Source of the DNA: CAZWSC01 sp964636385
Lineage (GTDB): Bacteria > Eisenbacteria > RBG-16-71-46 > CAIMUX01
DNA length: 64,000 nucleotides
Assembly (NCBI GenBank): GCA_964636385.1
Contig: CAZWSC010000078.1
Span: forward strand, 1 to 64,000
Direction: 5' to 3'
Positions 1 through 10,386 of the stretch are shown here, one piece after another; within the stretch, counting starts at the first letter, position 1; each line of letters opens with the position of its first letter. The position numbers and the translations under genes were made by a program. The notes beneath the pieces are model-generated. The model had not been told where the DNA came from, did no database searches, and saw nothing but the letters and a program-made list of their open reading frames with translations.

Positions 1-28
1 GGACGTCATCCGACAGCCCCAACCCCCT

Positions 29-282
29 TCACCTGGCATAGTTACACCGATGCTCGACCAGATACCCCATGTTGCGCTCCACTGCCCTGGGGTCCGGCCG
101 GCCATACTGCTTCTCCAGTTGGGCCCGCTTCTTCTTCTGCGCTGGTGTCATACGTCCCTTGCGCCTCAACGGGCTGCCCTGCCTATGTACCGCATGACTG
201 TCGAATGGGAGACACCGAGGGTGCGTGCTATCTGCCTGAGCCCTGCTCCTGAGACTGCCGGCACACGCAAGGTCCGGGCCCA
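29..282 (-). pseudogene. Decayed HTH / transposase-like remnant
   Basis: On the minus strand, positions 282 to 166 read as a 38-residue stretch between two stops. Its core, GLRQIARTLGVSHSTVMRY, is a clear helix-turn-helix of the kind found in transposases and recombinases (compare the HTH of IS1-like or IS481-like proteins). The next segment, about 168 to 29, is open in a different frame and is Lys/Arg-rich (MTPAQKKKRAQLEKQYGRP). The stop at 283-285 and the frame change near 166 make one intact gene unlikely. I read this as the broken 3' half of a DNA-binding gene, possibly a transposase. The HTH is seen directly; the family is inferred, and the two segments may not have belonged to one gene. 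Confidence 0.35.
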
Positions 283-606
283 CTAGAGATGCAGTCTTGG
301 GTCCAGAAGGATTGGTTTGGAGAGTGTGGCGCATGGTCGGATGTCGTGCTGTCACGCGGGGATTAGCCCGTGTGCCGCGTGGAGCCACGACGGATTACCG
401 CCAACCTTTTCCTTGCGCGCAGGCCCGGCCGGGCTACCATGACCTGCGCAGATTCTGGATGCTCTCCCGGAAGGCTGCAGGCTCCACGGATGGAGTCCGC
501 ATCACGCCAGGCCGTGCGGCTCCGGGCCTGCCCTTGTGATGTCCGGGAGACCAGATGGAGGGGTGGTCATCCGGCCGGGAGCAGTTTTCGGAAAGGAGTC
601 CGAGTC
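283..606. other. Non-coding leader region upstream of the porin gene
   Basis: About 320 bases between the HTH remnant and the porin start. An open frame in phase with the porin runs back to 370, but the only good ribosome-binding site (GGAAAGGAGT, about 591-600) lies just before 607 and the signal peptide begins there. I therefore treat this stretch as leader. It holds one weak sigma-70-like promoter candidate (413-440), and I see nothing else in it. Confidence 0.5.
413..440 (+). promoter_or_regulatory. Weak sigma-70-like promoter candidate for the porin gene
   Basis: TTGCGC at 413-418 and TACCAT at 435-440 are separated by 16 bases. Each hexamer matches 4 of 6 consensus bases. Transcription would start near 447, giving a leader of about 160 nt before the porin ATG at 607. 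This rests on pattern only. Confidence 0.25.
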
Positions 607-1710
607 ATGAGGAGTCTCATTGCCCTGATTCTATGCGCATCGTTAGCGGCATGTGCATCTGCGGGAGGGCCGACCATCGGCGGGTTCATCGATGCCAGTT
701 ATACGCGGAACATCGACGAGAACACAGGCGAGTTCGGCCTCAATGAGGTCGAGTTGCAGGTCATCCACGAAGTCACATCGAACACGTCATTCCGGGCCGA
801 TGTCGACTGGACCAGGGACGGCAACGAGTTCGTTGCGGATGTCGAGCAGGCCTGGGTGGCGCACACCGTCGGCTGCTGGACCTTGACGTTGGGCAAGTTT
901 AACGCGCCGGTCGGATTCGAGGATGTCGACGCGCCGGATTTGTACCAGTACTCCTTCGGGCTGGTGTCGGAGCACGGCGCCCCCGACAACCTGACCGGCC
1001 TCAAGATCGGTCGCGGGATCGGGAAGTTGCTCGATGTGTCCGCCTTCGTCGTGAACGGTTGGGATCAGAATGCGAACACCAACAGGATGAAGACCTTCGG
1101 CGGCCGCCTTGACTTCGGAATGGACGCACTTTCGGCCGGAGTGGTGGCGATCTCGGGCAAGGAGAGGGGGTTCGGGAACGGCCAGTATGAGTCGATTGGC
1201 AAAAGAGAAGGCCCGGATCCTGATGCCGACTTCGATTCTGCGCCGGAGTTCAAGCGCACGATGATCGATGTGGAGCTTGCGTATGAGCCTGAGGGGTGGG
1301 TATTCGGTGGCGAGGTCAACCTCGGCTTCGTGAAGACTCCGCTGGCGGTTGCGGCGAAGGACAGCGGAGAGTCTCCCGGCGAAATCGAGCAGGAGTGGCT
1401 CGGACTCCTGCTCATGGCCCATCGCAGCCTGACTGATGAGCTGGGCCTTACAGTTCGCTACGACCACCTCGACGATAAGGATGGATATGTGTTCGGCATG
1501 GTGAATACCGGGAGTGATGCAGAGCCGGAATGGAAGGCGCAAACGCGCCAGGCCGTCACCGTTGCACCGACCCTGTCCATAGACAAGGGGCTCGACGCGG
1601 TTCTGGAACTGCGGATGGACATGAGCAGCGAGAAGGTCTTCCAGGACTCTGACGGGAAGCCGAAGGACAGCAGCCTTAACCTCGCTTTCGGGATCACCTA
1701 CAACTGGTAG
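607..1710 (+). CDS. Outer-membrane beta-barrel porin, BBP2 (OmpL-like) family
   Basis: A 367-residue exported protein. ATG 607 follows AGGAG at a good distance and is followed at once by a hydrophobic signal (MRSLIALILCASLAAC). GKFNAPVGFE at residues 96-105, then a DAPD segment, is the hallmark of putative BBP2 porins (PF07642-like). The rest alternates polar and hydrophobic residues with frequent aromatics, as in transmembrane beta-strands, and the chain ends in ...YNW, an aromatic terminus as used for BAM-dependent barrel insertion. The role is probably passive solute uptake; the substrate is unknown. The signal region contains a lipobox-like LAAC (Cys16), so a lipid-anchored N-terminus is possible, although cleavage by signal peptidase I after about residue 19 is equally readable. 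The gene is transcribed alone and ends at a strong hairpin. Confidence 0.8.
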   Translation: MRSLIALILCASLAACASAGGPTIGGFIDASYTRNIDENTGEFGLNEVELQVIHEVTSNTSFRADVDWTRDGNEFVADVEQAWVAHTVGCWTLTLGKFNAPVGFEDVDAPDLYQYSFGLVSEHGAPDNLTGLKIGRGIGKLLDVSAFVVNGWDQNANTNRMKTFGGRLDFGMDALSAGVVAISGKERGFGNGQYESIGKREGPDPDADFDSAPEFKRTMIDVELAYEPEGWVFGGEVNLGFVKTPLAVAAKDSGESPGEIEQEWLGLLLMAHRSLTDELGLTVRYDHLDDKDGYVFGMVNTGSDAEPEWKAQTRQAVTVAPTLSIDKGLDAVLELRMDMSSEKVFQDSDGKPKDSSLNLAFGITYNW

Positions 1711-1712
1711 CG

Positions 1713-1733
1713 GAAGCCGGGGCTGCCGGCTTC
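1713..1733. terminator. Hairpin between convergent genes
   Basis: A perfect 8-bp stem (GAAGCCGG / CCGGCTTC) with a 5-base loop begins 2 nt after the porin stop. A second 6-bp hairpin lies at 1754-1769. No T-run follows. The site sits between convergent genes (porin and esterase-PDZ), which fits a bidirectional terminator. Confidence 0.55.
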
Positions 1734-1847
1734 AGTTGCGAGTCGCCGCGCCTGGCCGCTGACGCGGCCGGGGGCGCCGGTGACCCATGGAGTCTGCGGG
1801 AGGCCCTGATCCGGGCAATGCGGGGCATGACGCGCGAGACGCAGCGA

Positions 1848-3488
1848 TCATTGCTCCAGGTCGATGCGGATCTCGGCGATGTAGAGCAGGCGGCGGTCAC
1901 GGTGCTCCAGGAAGTTGCGCAGCATGTACTCCACATCCGGCTCAACCACTTCGTCGTATACGATTGCCCCGTCCACTTCGATTACGACCTGATGATCGAC
2001 CTGGAACATCTCCGGATGCACCCTGAGCGCGAAGGATGACAATCTCGAGCCTTCCACAATGATACGGTTTCCGATTGCCTGAACGCGTGCTGCGGCCGAG
2101 GGGGCCTTCCTCGGGAACAGGAATCGGCTCCCCGGTTCCGGCAGGCGCCCGCGGATCTCGAGTGTTCGGCCATCCCTCTGCACAAGCATTGAGAAGGGAT
2201 CGCCCAGGCTCAGAGTCTCCTTGAACTCGTTCAGACTCCGGAGGTCCGGAGTCGGGTAGTCATTGCAGGCGAGTATCAGATCGTCAGCCTGAAGCCCCGC
2301 CCTGCGCGCAGGAGTGTCGCCGTCTGCAAGCCGGTCCACCCGGATCCCAGGGCCCTCATATGCATTGTCCGCCATGAAGCCGAAGGTGATCCTGCGGTCG
2401 ACCAGTATCGTATTGTGATCCCTGTGCCAGTCGGCAGCCTCCCAGGGATGAACTGCGGCTATGCGGAACCACCGGCAGGATCCCACCTCCGGATCGGCCG
2501 TCTCCCAGTAGATGCGGGGCTGGAACGAGTCCCTGGGGCGTTCCTCCAGAAAGCGCGCGATACGGAGGATGTCGAGCGGCAGGAAGTCCATGGTATGTCC
2601 GAAACCCCGGTACTCGCGAAACGATATCTCCGCCCCGGCGCCGGCAGCCATCGCCACGATCCTGGCCATCTCCGCAGACGGGTAGAGCCCGTCGCCGTCG
2701 GTGTTCACGGCGTACACGGGTGTGTTGCGCAGGTTGGGTGCGTATGTCTCGTACTCGCCCACCAGGCCCGCGACTCCGAGGTGTCCGCATAGCGGAACGA
2801 ACGCCGCGAAGTCGTCGGGGCTTAGCATGGCGAATCCGTAGGATCCCGAACCGCCGTCGGAGAAGCCGGTCATCCATACGCGGTCGTCGTCGACGTTGTA
2901 CGCCCTCTTGACCTTCCTGATCTGGTCCCTGACGTTGGCCATGCCGACCCGGTCCCACCAGGTTGCCCCGGCCTGGCCGAGGGGGAACAGCATGAGCCAT
3001 CCCCTCCCTTCGGCCAGTGTCACGAACTCGTTGTCGCCGGAGAGGCTCTCCAGGTAATCCGAAACGGGGATCAGTTCCGATCTGCTCACGCCCCCGTGCA
3101 GGTAGACCAGCAGCGGCGCAGGTCTTGTCTCGTCATAGTCCGAAGGGATGTACGCGAGATATGGTCTGACAACTCCGTCGATGCAGGGAAGGGAGTCCGC
3201 GAGGAATCCGCCCCGAAGAGCCGGCGCGTCGAACGGGATCGCGCCGAGACTGGACGACACCTCGCCCCGCGAAGGATTCGCCGCCAGAATCCTCCGCATC
3301 AGAATGTCCACGGTGTCGGGGTGATCCGCACGGATCAGGGCCGTGAGATCGGCTTCCCACGATGCGGTCCTCGAAGCCCCTGACGCACTGGCCGGCGACG
3401 GAAGATTAACCGCCGACAGCAGCAGAGCCGCGGCGGCAGTTACGGAAACTGTGTGGATCAGCATTCTCAAGACCTTGCAGATACGCAT
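1848..3488 (-). CDS. Exported alpha/beta-hydrolase (esterase) with C-terminal PDZ domain
   Basis: About 546 residues from ATG 3488, chosen because AAGGA lies 8 nt upstream and a signal peptide follows (basic MRICKVLRM, then a hydrophobic core ending ASASG). An in-frame ATG at 3497 is the alternative. The middle part is an alpha/beta-hydrolase of the dienelactone-hydrolase/PHB-depolymerase type: oxyanion LHGG near residues 130-133, nucleophile elbow GFSDGG (Ser near 210), an Asp in NTDGDG, and a catalytic His in GFGHTMD near 298. A PDZ domain (about 381-449) follows, then about 90 residues of beta-rich sequence. It probably hydrolyses an ester in the periplasm or outside the cell; the PDZ may bind a partner or the substrate. 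The fusion is uncommon and the substrate is unknown. Confidence 0.75.
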   Translation of the reverse strand: MRICKVLRMLIHTVSVTAAAALLLSAVNLPSPASASGASRTASWEADLTALIRADHPDTVDILMRRILAANPSRGEVSSSLGAIPFDAPALRGGFLADSLPCIDGVVRPYLAYIPSDYDETRPAPLLVYLHGGVSRSELIPVSDYLESLSGDNEFVTLAEGRGWLMLFPLGQAGATWWDRVGMANVRDQIRKVKRAYNVDDDRVWMTGFSDGGSGSYGFAMLSPDDFAAFVPLCGHLGVAGLVGEYETYAPNLRNTPVYAVNTDGDGLYPSAEMARIVAMAAGAGAEISFREYRGFGHTMDFLPLDILRIARFLEERPRDSFQPRIYWETADPEVGSCRWFRIAAVHPWEAADWHRDHNTILVDRRITFGFMADNAYEGPGIRVDRLADGDTPARRAGLQADDLILACNDYPTPDLRSLNEFKETLSLGDPFSMLVQRDGRTLEIRGRLPEPGSRFLFPRKAPSAAARVQAIGNRIIVEGSRLSSFALRVHPEMFQVDHQVVIEVDGAIVYDEVVEPDVEYMLRNFLEHRDRRLLYIAEIRIDLEQ

Positions 3489-3592
3489 GCCAAACATCCT
3501 TGCCCCGGAAGTCCTGATGATCCGGGCTTCGCAGGCACTCCGGCCGGAGGCTGTTCCACCCGCAGGCGGTGAGATCCAGCGCCAGGGCACCG

Positions 3593-4042
3593 TCAGTCCA
3601 GCCTGCCCAGAATCTTCCAGATGCACCGGTGCAGACGGTGCACTGACCTCACGGGCATGGCGTGCATCATCACGCATTCTCCGCTTATGACATCGATGCC
3701 GCGCTCTCCGCAGATTCGGACCGCCTCCCTCGAGTGGGCACCGTACTGCATCCAGACCGTCTTCACTCCGGCGTCAGCCGCGTTTCCCACCACCCGTTCC
3801 GTCTCCCGGGGAGGCAGGACCAGAATTGCAGCTTCCACAGGTTCGGGCAGAGCGTCGAATCCTGAGTACGCCGCCTCCCCCTCTATCTCCTTCGCGTGAG
3901 GGTGGACAGGCAGAATCCGGTATCCCCGGCTCCGCAGTTCGCGAAGAAGAAGGTTGCCGAACTTCCTCCCGGAGCGCGATGCGCCGACGAGGGCGATGGA
4001 TCGGTTGGCAAGAAAACGCGCGATATGCTCTCTTCCTGCCAT
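3593..4042 (-). CDS. CoA-binding domain protein (YccU-like)
   Basis: 149 residues that are essentially one Rossmann-type CoA-binding domain (PF13380-like). SIALVGASRSGRKFGN near residues 15-30 forms the nucleotide loop, followed by the typical RGYRILPVHPHAKEIEGE and LPEPVEAAILVLPP segments. Stand-alone proteins of this family bind CoA in vitro, but their biochemical role is not established. It is related to the CoA-binding domain in the alpha part of the ADP-forming acetyl-CoA synthetase at 39135. It lies on the same strand as the GTPase and the esterase, separated from each by 100-210 bp, so co-transcription is possible. The family call is firm; the function is open. Confidence 0.85.
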   Translation of the reverse strand: MAGREHIARFLANRSIALVGASRSGRKFGNLLLRELRSRGYRILPVHPHAKEIEGEAAYSGFDALPEPVEAAILVLPPRETERVVGNAADAGVKTVWMQYGAHSREAVRICGERGIDVISGECVMMHAMPVRSVHRLHRCIWKILGRLD

Positions 4043-4251
4043 GATACTCCCCGGCAGACTGCTGAAGACCCGGGATCAGCTTCTCCGTCGCGGAGCATAT
4101 CAGCATTCCGGATATGTCCACAACGGTAGTCGGCGTTACCCGCGCCCCCCTCGTGGCAGACTGCCGGGAACATGCGCAGTCCGGGGACAGGGGGAGTGAT
4201 CCTGTCGGTCATGGCTCACCCCTGTCATGGCCCCGACAGAAGGCGGGATGA

Positions 4252-5262
4252 TCAGGCGTGTATCTCCACTATGTCGCCGTCCTCAAGGACGTGATTCCTC
4301 TCGACAGGCTGCCCGTCGAATCTGGCAGAACCCCAGATTCGGGCGAAGCGGTAGTTCTCCACGAGGTCCTTGTGGATGATCCGGGCGAGATCGATCACCG
4401 TGGATCCCTGCGCGAGCACGAACGGCCTGTCCGTCTCCGGCTTCTTGCCGGGCTCCTTGCTGTACACGCGGACGACGGCCAGCGTCTCGAACAAAGACTT
4501 GCCGAGCTCTTCAAGGCCGATGCCCGTCTCCGCAGACACCCTGTGCATGGGAAGGTCACGCCCCAGGCCATCCAGCACAAGATCGATCGCCAGAGCCAGA
4601 TCGGCCATGGACCCGGGCGTGGTCAGATCAACCTTGTTGATCGCGATCTGCACCGGCACCACCCGCCCGGCAAGGGTGAGTTCCTCCGGCACCGGGCGGC
4701 CCCGGGGGATGATACGGCAGCGGGCAAGCAGCTTCGGCAGTAGCTCCACATGATCCAGCAGATCGATGTCAAAAGGATCGAGCAGGATTAGCAGAATGTC
4801 CGCCCCTCGCGCGAGAGTGATGTGCATCGGGTCGAAAGGCTCTGTCGCAACAGGCGGGGAGTCGATGAGCTGGATCTGGATGTCCTTGTACGGGAGCATT
4901 CCGGGCTGGGGCATGTGGGTTGTGAAGGGATACTCGGCGATCTCCGGGTGCGCGTTCGTCATCGCCGCAAGAAGCGAGGACTTGCCGGCGTTGGGCGGAC
5001 CGAGCAGCACGACCTGCCCCGCCCCCTCCCTTGGGACGTGCCCGGGATCCTTCCTGCCGCCTCCGGACCTGCGCTGCTGTTCCTGGTCCTGCTGGAGCTT
5101 GGACAGGCGGCGCTTGAGGTCGGCCTGCAGCTTCTCCGTCCCCTTGTGCTTGGGGATGACAGCCATCATCTCGCGCAGGCATTCGATCTTCTCCTCGATG
5201 GTCGAAGCCTCGCGAAAGCGCTCCTCGGCAGCGATGTACTGAGCGGACAGGTTGGCCGGCAT
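4252..5262 (-). CDS. TGS-domain GTPase, DRG/Obg-related
   Basis: A 336-residue cytoplasmic GTPase. The first 80 residues are charged and helical. A P-loop, GPPNAGKSS (88-96), follows, then a G2-like PFTTHMPQPGML, a G3 region with DSPP in place of DxPG, and G4 NKVD. The last 70 residues form a TGS domain (GSTVIDLARIIHKDLVENY). The order matches DRG-like GTPases, whose members bind ribosomes or tRNA factors; the bacterial branch is poorly studied. GGAG lies 5 nt before the ATG. The unusual DSPP switch-II motif is directly visible. A promoter candidate sits at 5316-5344. Confidence 0.85.
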   Translation of the reverse strand: MPANLSAQYIAAEERFREASTIEEKIECLREMMAVIPKHKGTEKLQADLKRRLSKLQQDQEQQRRSGGGRKDPGHVPREGAGQVVLLGPPNAGKSSLLAAMTNAHPEIAEYPFTTHMPQPGMLPYKDIQIQLIDSPPVATEPFDPMHITLARGADILLILLDPFDIDLLDHVELLPKLLARCRIIPRGRPVPEELTLAGRVVPVQIAINKVDLTTPGSMADLALAIDLVLDGLGRDLPMHRVSAETGIGLEELGKSLFETLAVVRVYSKEPGKKPETDRPFVLAQGSTVIDLARIIHKDLVENYRFARIWGSARFDGQPVERNHVLEDGDIVEIHA

Positions 5263-5315
5263 CGTGACTCCGCATCACAGGTTCGTCCGTTGGACCGCTT
5301 TCTGCCACGTCCCGG

Positions 5316-5344
5316 ATTCTACCAGCATTCGGGGCGTGAGTCAT
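5316..5344 (-). promoter_or_regulatory. Sigma-70-like promoter for the TGS GTPase gene
   Basis: On the minus strand, ATGACT (5344-5339) and TAGAAT (5321-5316, 5 of 6 consensus) are separated by exactly 17 bases. The predicted start is near 5308, giving a leader of about 45 nt with a Shine-Dalgarno sequence before the ATG at 5262. Confidence 0.45.
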
Positions 5345-5483
5345 GACCCGGGCGCCGGCGGCCTCCCACAATCAGGATGGATGGGAGGAATGGGCCCTTG
5401 TCCTCTCTTCCCTGCGCGGATACGGTTCTACCTGCCTGCAGAGGGATGACCGCGGGAGCGTGTCTGCCTGCGGAATGGAGCCG

Positions 5484-5497
5484 GTGCCGTACGGCAC
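5484..5497. promoter_or_regulatory. Perfect 14-bp palindrome upstream of the pentose phosphate operon
   Basis: GTGCCGT/ACGGCAC is a perfect inverted repeat about 50 bp before the gnd start, in the divergent intergenic region. Its size and position suit a dimeric repressor operator for the sugar operon. The regulator is not identifiable here. Confidence 0.4.
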
Positions 5498-5546
5498 AGC
5501 CAGTCAGCCCGGGTCCGATGGCGCCGGGTGCATGGAGACGGAAGCA

Positions 5547-6992
5547 ATGGCGTCGGTCAAGCAAGCCAGGATCGGGATGATGGGCCTCGGCGTGATGGGT
5601 CAGAACCTGGCCCTGAACTTCGAACGGAACGGGTTCCCCGTCGCTGTGTGGGCGCGCAGGGCGGAAGCAACGGCGGAGTTCACGCACCGGCACAGCGACA
5701 AGGAGATACTCCAGGCCCGCTCCCCGCAGGAACTGGTCGCCAAGCTGGAGCGCCCCCGCAAGCTCTTCCTGCTGGTGAAGGCGGGGGATGCCGTAGACTG
5801 GACCATAGAGCAGGTCAAGCCCCACCTCGACCCGGGCGACATCATCATCGACGGGGGCAACTCCCACTACAGGGATACGCGCCGCCGCGAGCAGTTCCTC
5901 TCGGCAGCCGGATTCCACTTCATCGGGACGGGGGTGTCCGGAGGCGAGCATGGCGCCCTGTGGGGGCCGTCCCTGATGCCCGGCGGAAAGCCGGAGGCCT
6001 ACGCCAAGCTCCGCCGCATGTTCGAGGCGGTCGCCGCGAAGGTGGACGACGAACCCTGCGTGACGCACATCGGGCCGGGCGGAAGCGGGCACTTCGTCAA
6101 GATGGTCCACAACGGGATCGAGTACGGCGACATGCAGCTGATCGCCGAGGCGTACGACATACTCCGCCGTGTCGCCGGCATGGAGGCTGCCGAACTTGCC
6201 GGCCTGTTTGGCGAGTGGAATCGCGGTCCCCTTGAGTCCTACCTGGTAGAGGTCACATCCAGGATCCTGTCGGTTGTCGACGATGAAACCGGACGGCCGC
6301 TGGTCGACCTGATCCTCGACAAGGCAGACCAGAAGGGGACGGGCGGATGGGCCTCGGCTGCCGCCCTGGAACTCGGCGTCGCCCTGCCGACCATACACGC
6401 GGCCATCACGGCCCGTGTCCTCTCGAGCCTGAAGGATGAGAGGGTGGAGGCGGAGTCGCTGATCCGTGGTCCATCACCTGCGCAGTACACGGGAGACCGC
6501 GGTGAACTCATCACCGCGGTTCACGACGCCCTTCACGCCGGCAGAATCTGTACATATGCACAGGGGATGGCGCTGATCCGGTCAGGCGCGCGGCAGTTCG
6601 GGTGGGAGATCGACCTTCGCGAGGTGACCCGCATCTGGAGGGGCGGCTGTATAATCAGGGCCCGGATACTCGAGCCGATCCGCAGGGCATACCTGGACAA
6701 CCCGGAGCTTGCCAACCTGCTTCTTGATCCGGAATTCCTGAAGACGCTGTCGGAGGCGCAGCCCCGCTGGAGGCGCGTTGCTGTTCTTGCACAGGAGTCG
6801 GGTATTCCGGTACCTGCGATCGCAGCGAGTCTCAGCTACTTCGACAGCTACCGGACAGGGTCGCTTCCGCAGAATCTCACCCAGGCGCAGCGCGATTTTT
6901 TCGGGGCGCATCTGTACCAGCGGGTCGACCGGCCGGATGCGGAGCCTGTTCACACCGACTGGGACTCCGCGGCGCCGGGTGGGGAGTCGTAG
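5547..6992 (+). CDS. gnd: 6-phosphogluconate dehydrogenase, decarboxylating
   Basis: 481 residues, the normal length. It oxidises and decarboxylates 6-phosphogluconate to ribulose-5-phosphate, producing NAD(P)H. Visible motifs are the Rossmann fingerprint GLGVMG (13-18), GGNSHYRDTRRRE, the substrate loop GVSGGEHGALWGPSLMPGG, and the catalytic HFVKMVHNGIEYGDMQ. The C-terminal signature is a variant of the usual one (QRDFFGAHLYQR). ATG 5547 is preferred because GGAG lies upstream and it gives the family's N-terminus; ATG 5532 would add five residues. It is the first gene of a seven-gene operon. Its stop abuts the zwf ATG with no gap, suggesting coupled translation. Confidence 0.96.
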   Translation: MASVKQARIGMMGLGVMGQNLALNFERNGFPVAVWARRAEATAEFTHRHSDKEILQARSPQELVAKLERPRKLFLLVKAGDAVDWTIEQVKPHLDPGDIIIDGGNSHYRDTRRREQFLSAAGFHFIGTGVSGGEHGALWGPSLMPGGKPEAYAKLRRMFEAVAAKVDDEPCVTHIGPGGSGHFVKMVHNGIEYGDMQLIAEAYDILRRVAGMEAAELAGLFGEWNRGPLESYLVEVTSRILSVVDDETGRPLVDLILDKADQKGTGGWASAAALELGVALPTIHAAITARVLSSLKDERVEAESLIRGPSPAQYTGDRGELITAVHDALHAGRICTYAQGMALIRSGARQFGWEIDLREVTRIWRGGCIIRARILEPIRRAYLDNPELANLLLDPEFLKTLSEAQPRWRRVAVLAQESGIPVPAIAASLSYFDSYRTGSLPQNLTQAQRDFFGAHLYQRVDRPDAEPVHTDWDSAAPGGES

Positions 6993-8500
<1,508 letters not shown>

Positions 8501-8516
<16 letters not shown>

Positions 8517-9619
8517 GAAGATGCAGCGGTCCGCAACTGGACACTCCCGCCATCGAGCGCAGACTCCGCGAGCTCTGGAAGCAGGCGGCGGGGTCCGGGA
8601 CGACGGAAGATGAACAGGCTGTCATGCGGGCCGGCATGATGAACCTCGTTGTGTACGCACCGGGAGAGGGTGCCTCGCAATCCGTCATGCAAAGCGTGAG
8701 CGTCATCACGCGCGATCATCCCGGCCGGGTGATCCTCCTGATCCCCATGGAGTGTGGCGCAACGGGCGATGTGGCGATCGAGACGCAGGTGACAATGCTC
8801 TGCAACTCGCTCTGCTGTGGAAAGCAGGTATGCGGAGAGCAGATACTGGTACGCTGCGGGAGCGACCAACTGCCTCATCTCTCCAGCCTGGTCAGGCCCC
8901 TTCTGGAAGCTGATCTCCCCCGTGTGCTCTGGTGGAGAGACAGCCCGGCGTTCGGGTCCCCACTCTTCGATCAGCTTGCCGGGATCACCGGCCGGGTCAT
9001 CGTCGACAGCGCTCTCGCGCCGCCCGGCATGAGGGAGATGACAGGCATTGCCCGCAGTATCCGCAGAACTCCGGGGATTCTGTTCACCGATCTGGCCTGG
9101 TCCCGCCTGGAGCCGTGGCGGGTGGCGGTTGCCGGGCTCTTTGATCCGGACGCGCACGTGGAGGAGATCAGCCGGATTGACCGGATCGAGATAGGCTTCG
9201 ACCCGGGCCAGCTGCCGGTGGATGTCAGCGGCCCTGCGCTGATGATCGCCGGATGGCTGGCTACAAGGATGGGCCGCAGTCATGACACACCGCTTCGTCT
9301 CGAGGGTGACGGCGAGGCCGGGTTCCGCCTTGCAGGCGGCGGCGACGCGCCTGCCGTCATCTTCCAGGCCAATGATGGAGTGGAGTCGATCGCCGGCCTG
9401 GCATCGGTCCGGCTTGCTGCTCCCGGGTCGGTCTTCCGGGTTGAGTGCATCGACAGCGGCCACCTGTCGGCATCAGCGGGGGACCAGTGGGGGCCCAGGA
9501 TAGTGCCGGTCAACGGGATGGACGAGACAGGGCTGATCTCGGACGAGCTGGACATGCCGGGCCGCGACCGGCTTTTCGAGGACGTCATGCGTTTCACGGC
9601 AGAGATGGAGAAGTTATGA
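8501..9619 (+). CDS. opcA: Glucose-6-phosphate dehydrogenase assembly protein OpcA
   Basis: 372 residues. It resembles OpcA, the allosteric activator or assembly factor of G6PD in cyanobacteria and actinobacteria. The N-terminal part (RRLRELWKQAAG, then MRAGMMNLVVYAP) and the SRVITRDHPGR-like block (SVSVITRDHPGRVILLIP) fit the family, as does the position directly after zwf with a 16-nt overlap. No catalytic motif is expected. Its presence implies redox- or metabolite-tuned G6PD in this organism. Outside cyanobacteria and actinobacteria the gene is patchy, so transfer is possible, though base composition looks like that of its neighbours. The stop overlaps the pgl start (ATGA). Confidence 0.85.
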
Positions 9620-10386
9620 ACCCCAGTGTCGTCGTGTACCGCGATGCGGAGTCGATGGCACTCGGCGCCGCGGGGTTCTTCGCCGAGAGTGCCCGGGATT
9701 CAGTGCGGGAGAGGGGCATTTTCACGGCGGTGCTGTCGGGCGGTTCTACGCCGCGCCGCCTATACCGCCGCCTGGCAGGGGAGCCGTTCCGCCGGGAGAT
9801 TCCCTGGGAGCTTGTACACCTCTTCTGGGGAGATGAGCGCACAGTTCCCCCGGATCACGGGGAGAGTAACTTCGGGATGGCCAGGGATGAGCTGATTACG
9901 CCACTCGGGCTATCCCCCGATGCCGTACACCGAATGGCCGGAGAGGTCGATCCTGCCCGGGCTGCTGAAGCGTATGAGGCGGATCTGGAGCGCTTCTTCG
10001 GTCGTGGTGATCCGCCGCGGTTCGATCTCGTGATGCTGGGCATGGGGGAGGACGGCCACACAGCCAGCCTCTTTCCGGGGAGCCAGGCCCTGAGCGAGAA
10101 CCGCAGATGGGTCGCGGCAAGCGGGGTTCCCGGGCGTGGCGCCCTGCGCCTGACGCTCACTGCTCCCGTCTTCAATCGGGCTCGCAGGGTTGTCTTCCTT
10201 GTTTCCGGGAGCACTAAGGCCGCCATCCTGAAGGAAACACTGGACGGGCCGAGGGACCCGCTGCGCATTCCCGCCCAGCTTGTGTCGCCGGATGAGGGAG
10301 AGCTGATCTACTGCGTTGATTCCGCCGCGGGAGCGCTTCTGGGCGGAGACGGCGGTTATGAGATCCGGAAGGCGGGCACGCCATGA
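9616..10386 (+). CDS. pgl: 6-phosphogluconolactonase
   Basis: 256 residues of the DevB/NagB-like lactonase family, hydrolysing 6-phosphogluconolactone to 6-phosphogluconate. Visible motifs are LSGGSTPRRLY near residue 42, VHLFWGDERTVP, and GMGEDGHTASLFPG, where the conserved Gly-rich phosphate loop and the His/Asp pair lie. The start at 9616 is chosen over longer openings because GGAG sits 5 nt upstream, ATGA overlaps the opcA stop, and the family N-terminus begins there. It supplies the middle step between zwf and gnd products in the same operon. Confidence 0.93.
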   Translation: MNPSVVVYRDAESMALGAAGFFAESARDSVRERGIFTAVLSGGSTPRRLYRRLAGEPFRREIPWELVHLFWGDERTVPPDHGESNFGMARDELITPLGLSPDAVHRMAGEVDPARAAEAYEADLERFFGRGDPPRFDLVMLGMGEDGHTASLFPGSQALSENRRWVAASGVPGRGALRLTLTAPVFNRARRVVFLVSGSTKAAILKETLDGPRDPLRIPAQLVSPDEGELIYCVDSAAGALLGGDGGYEIRKAGTP

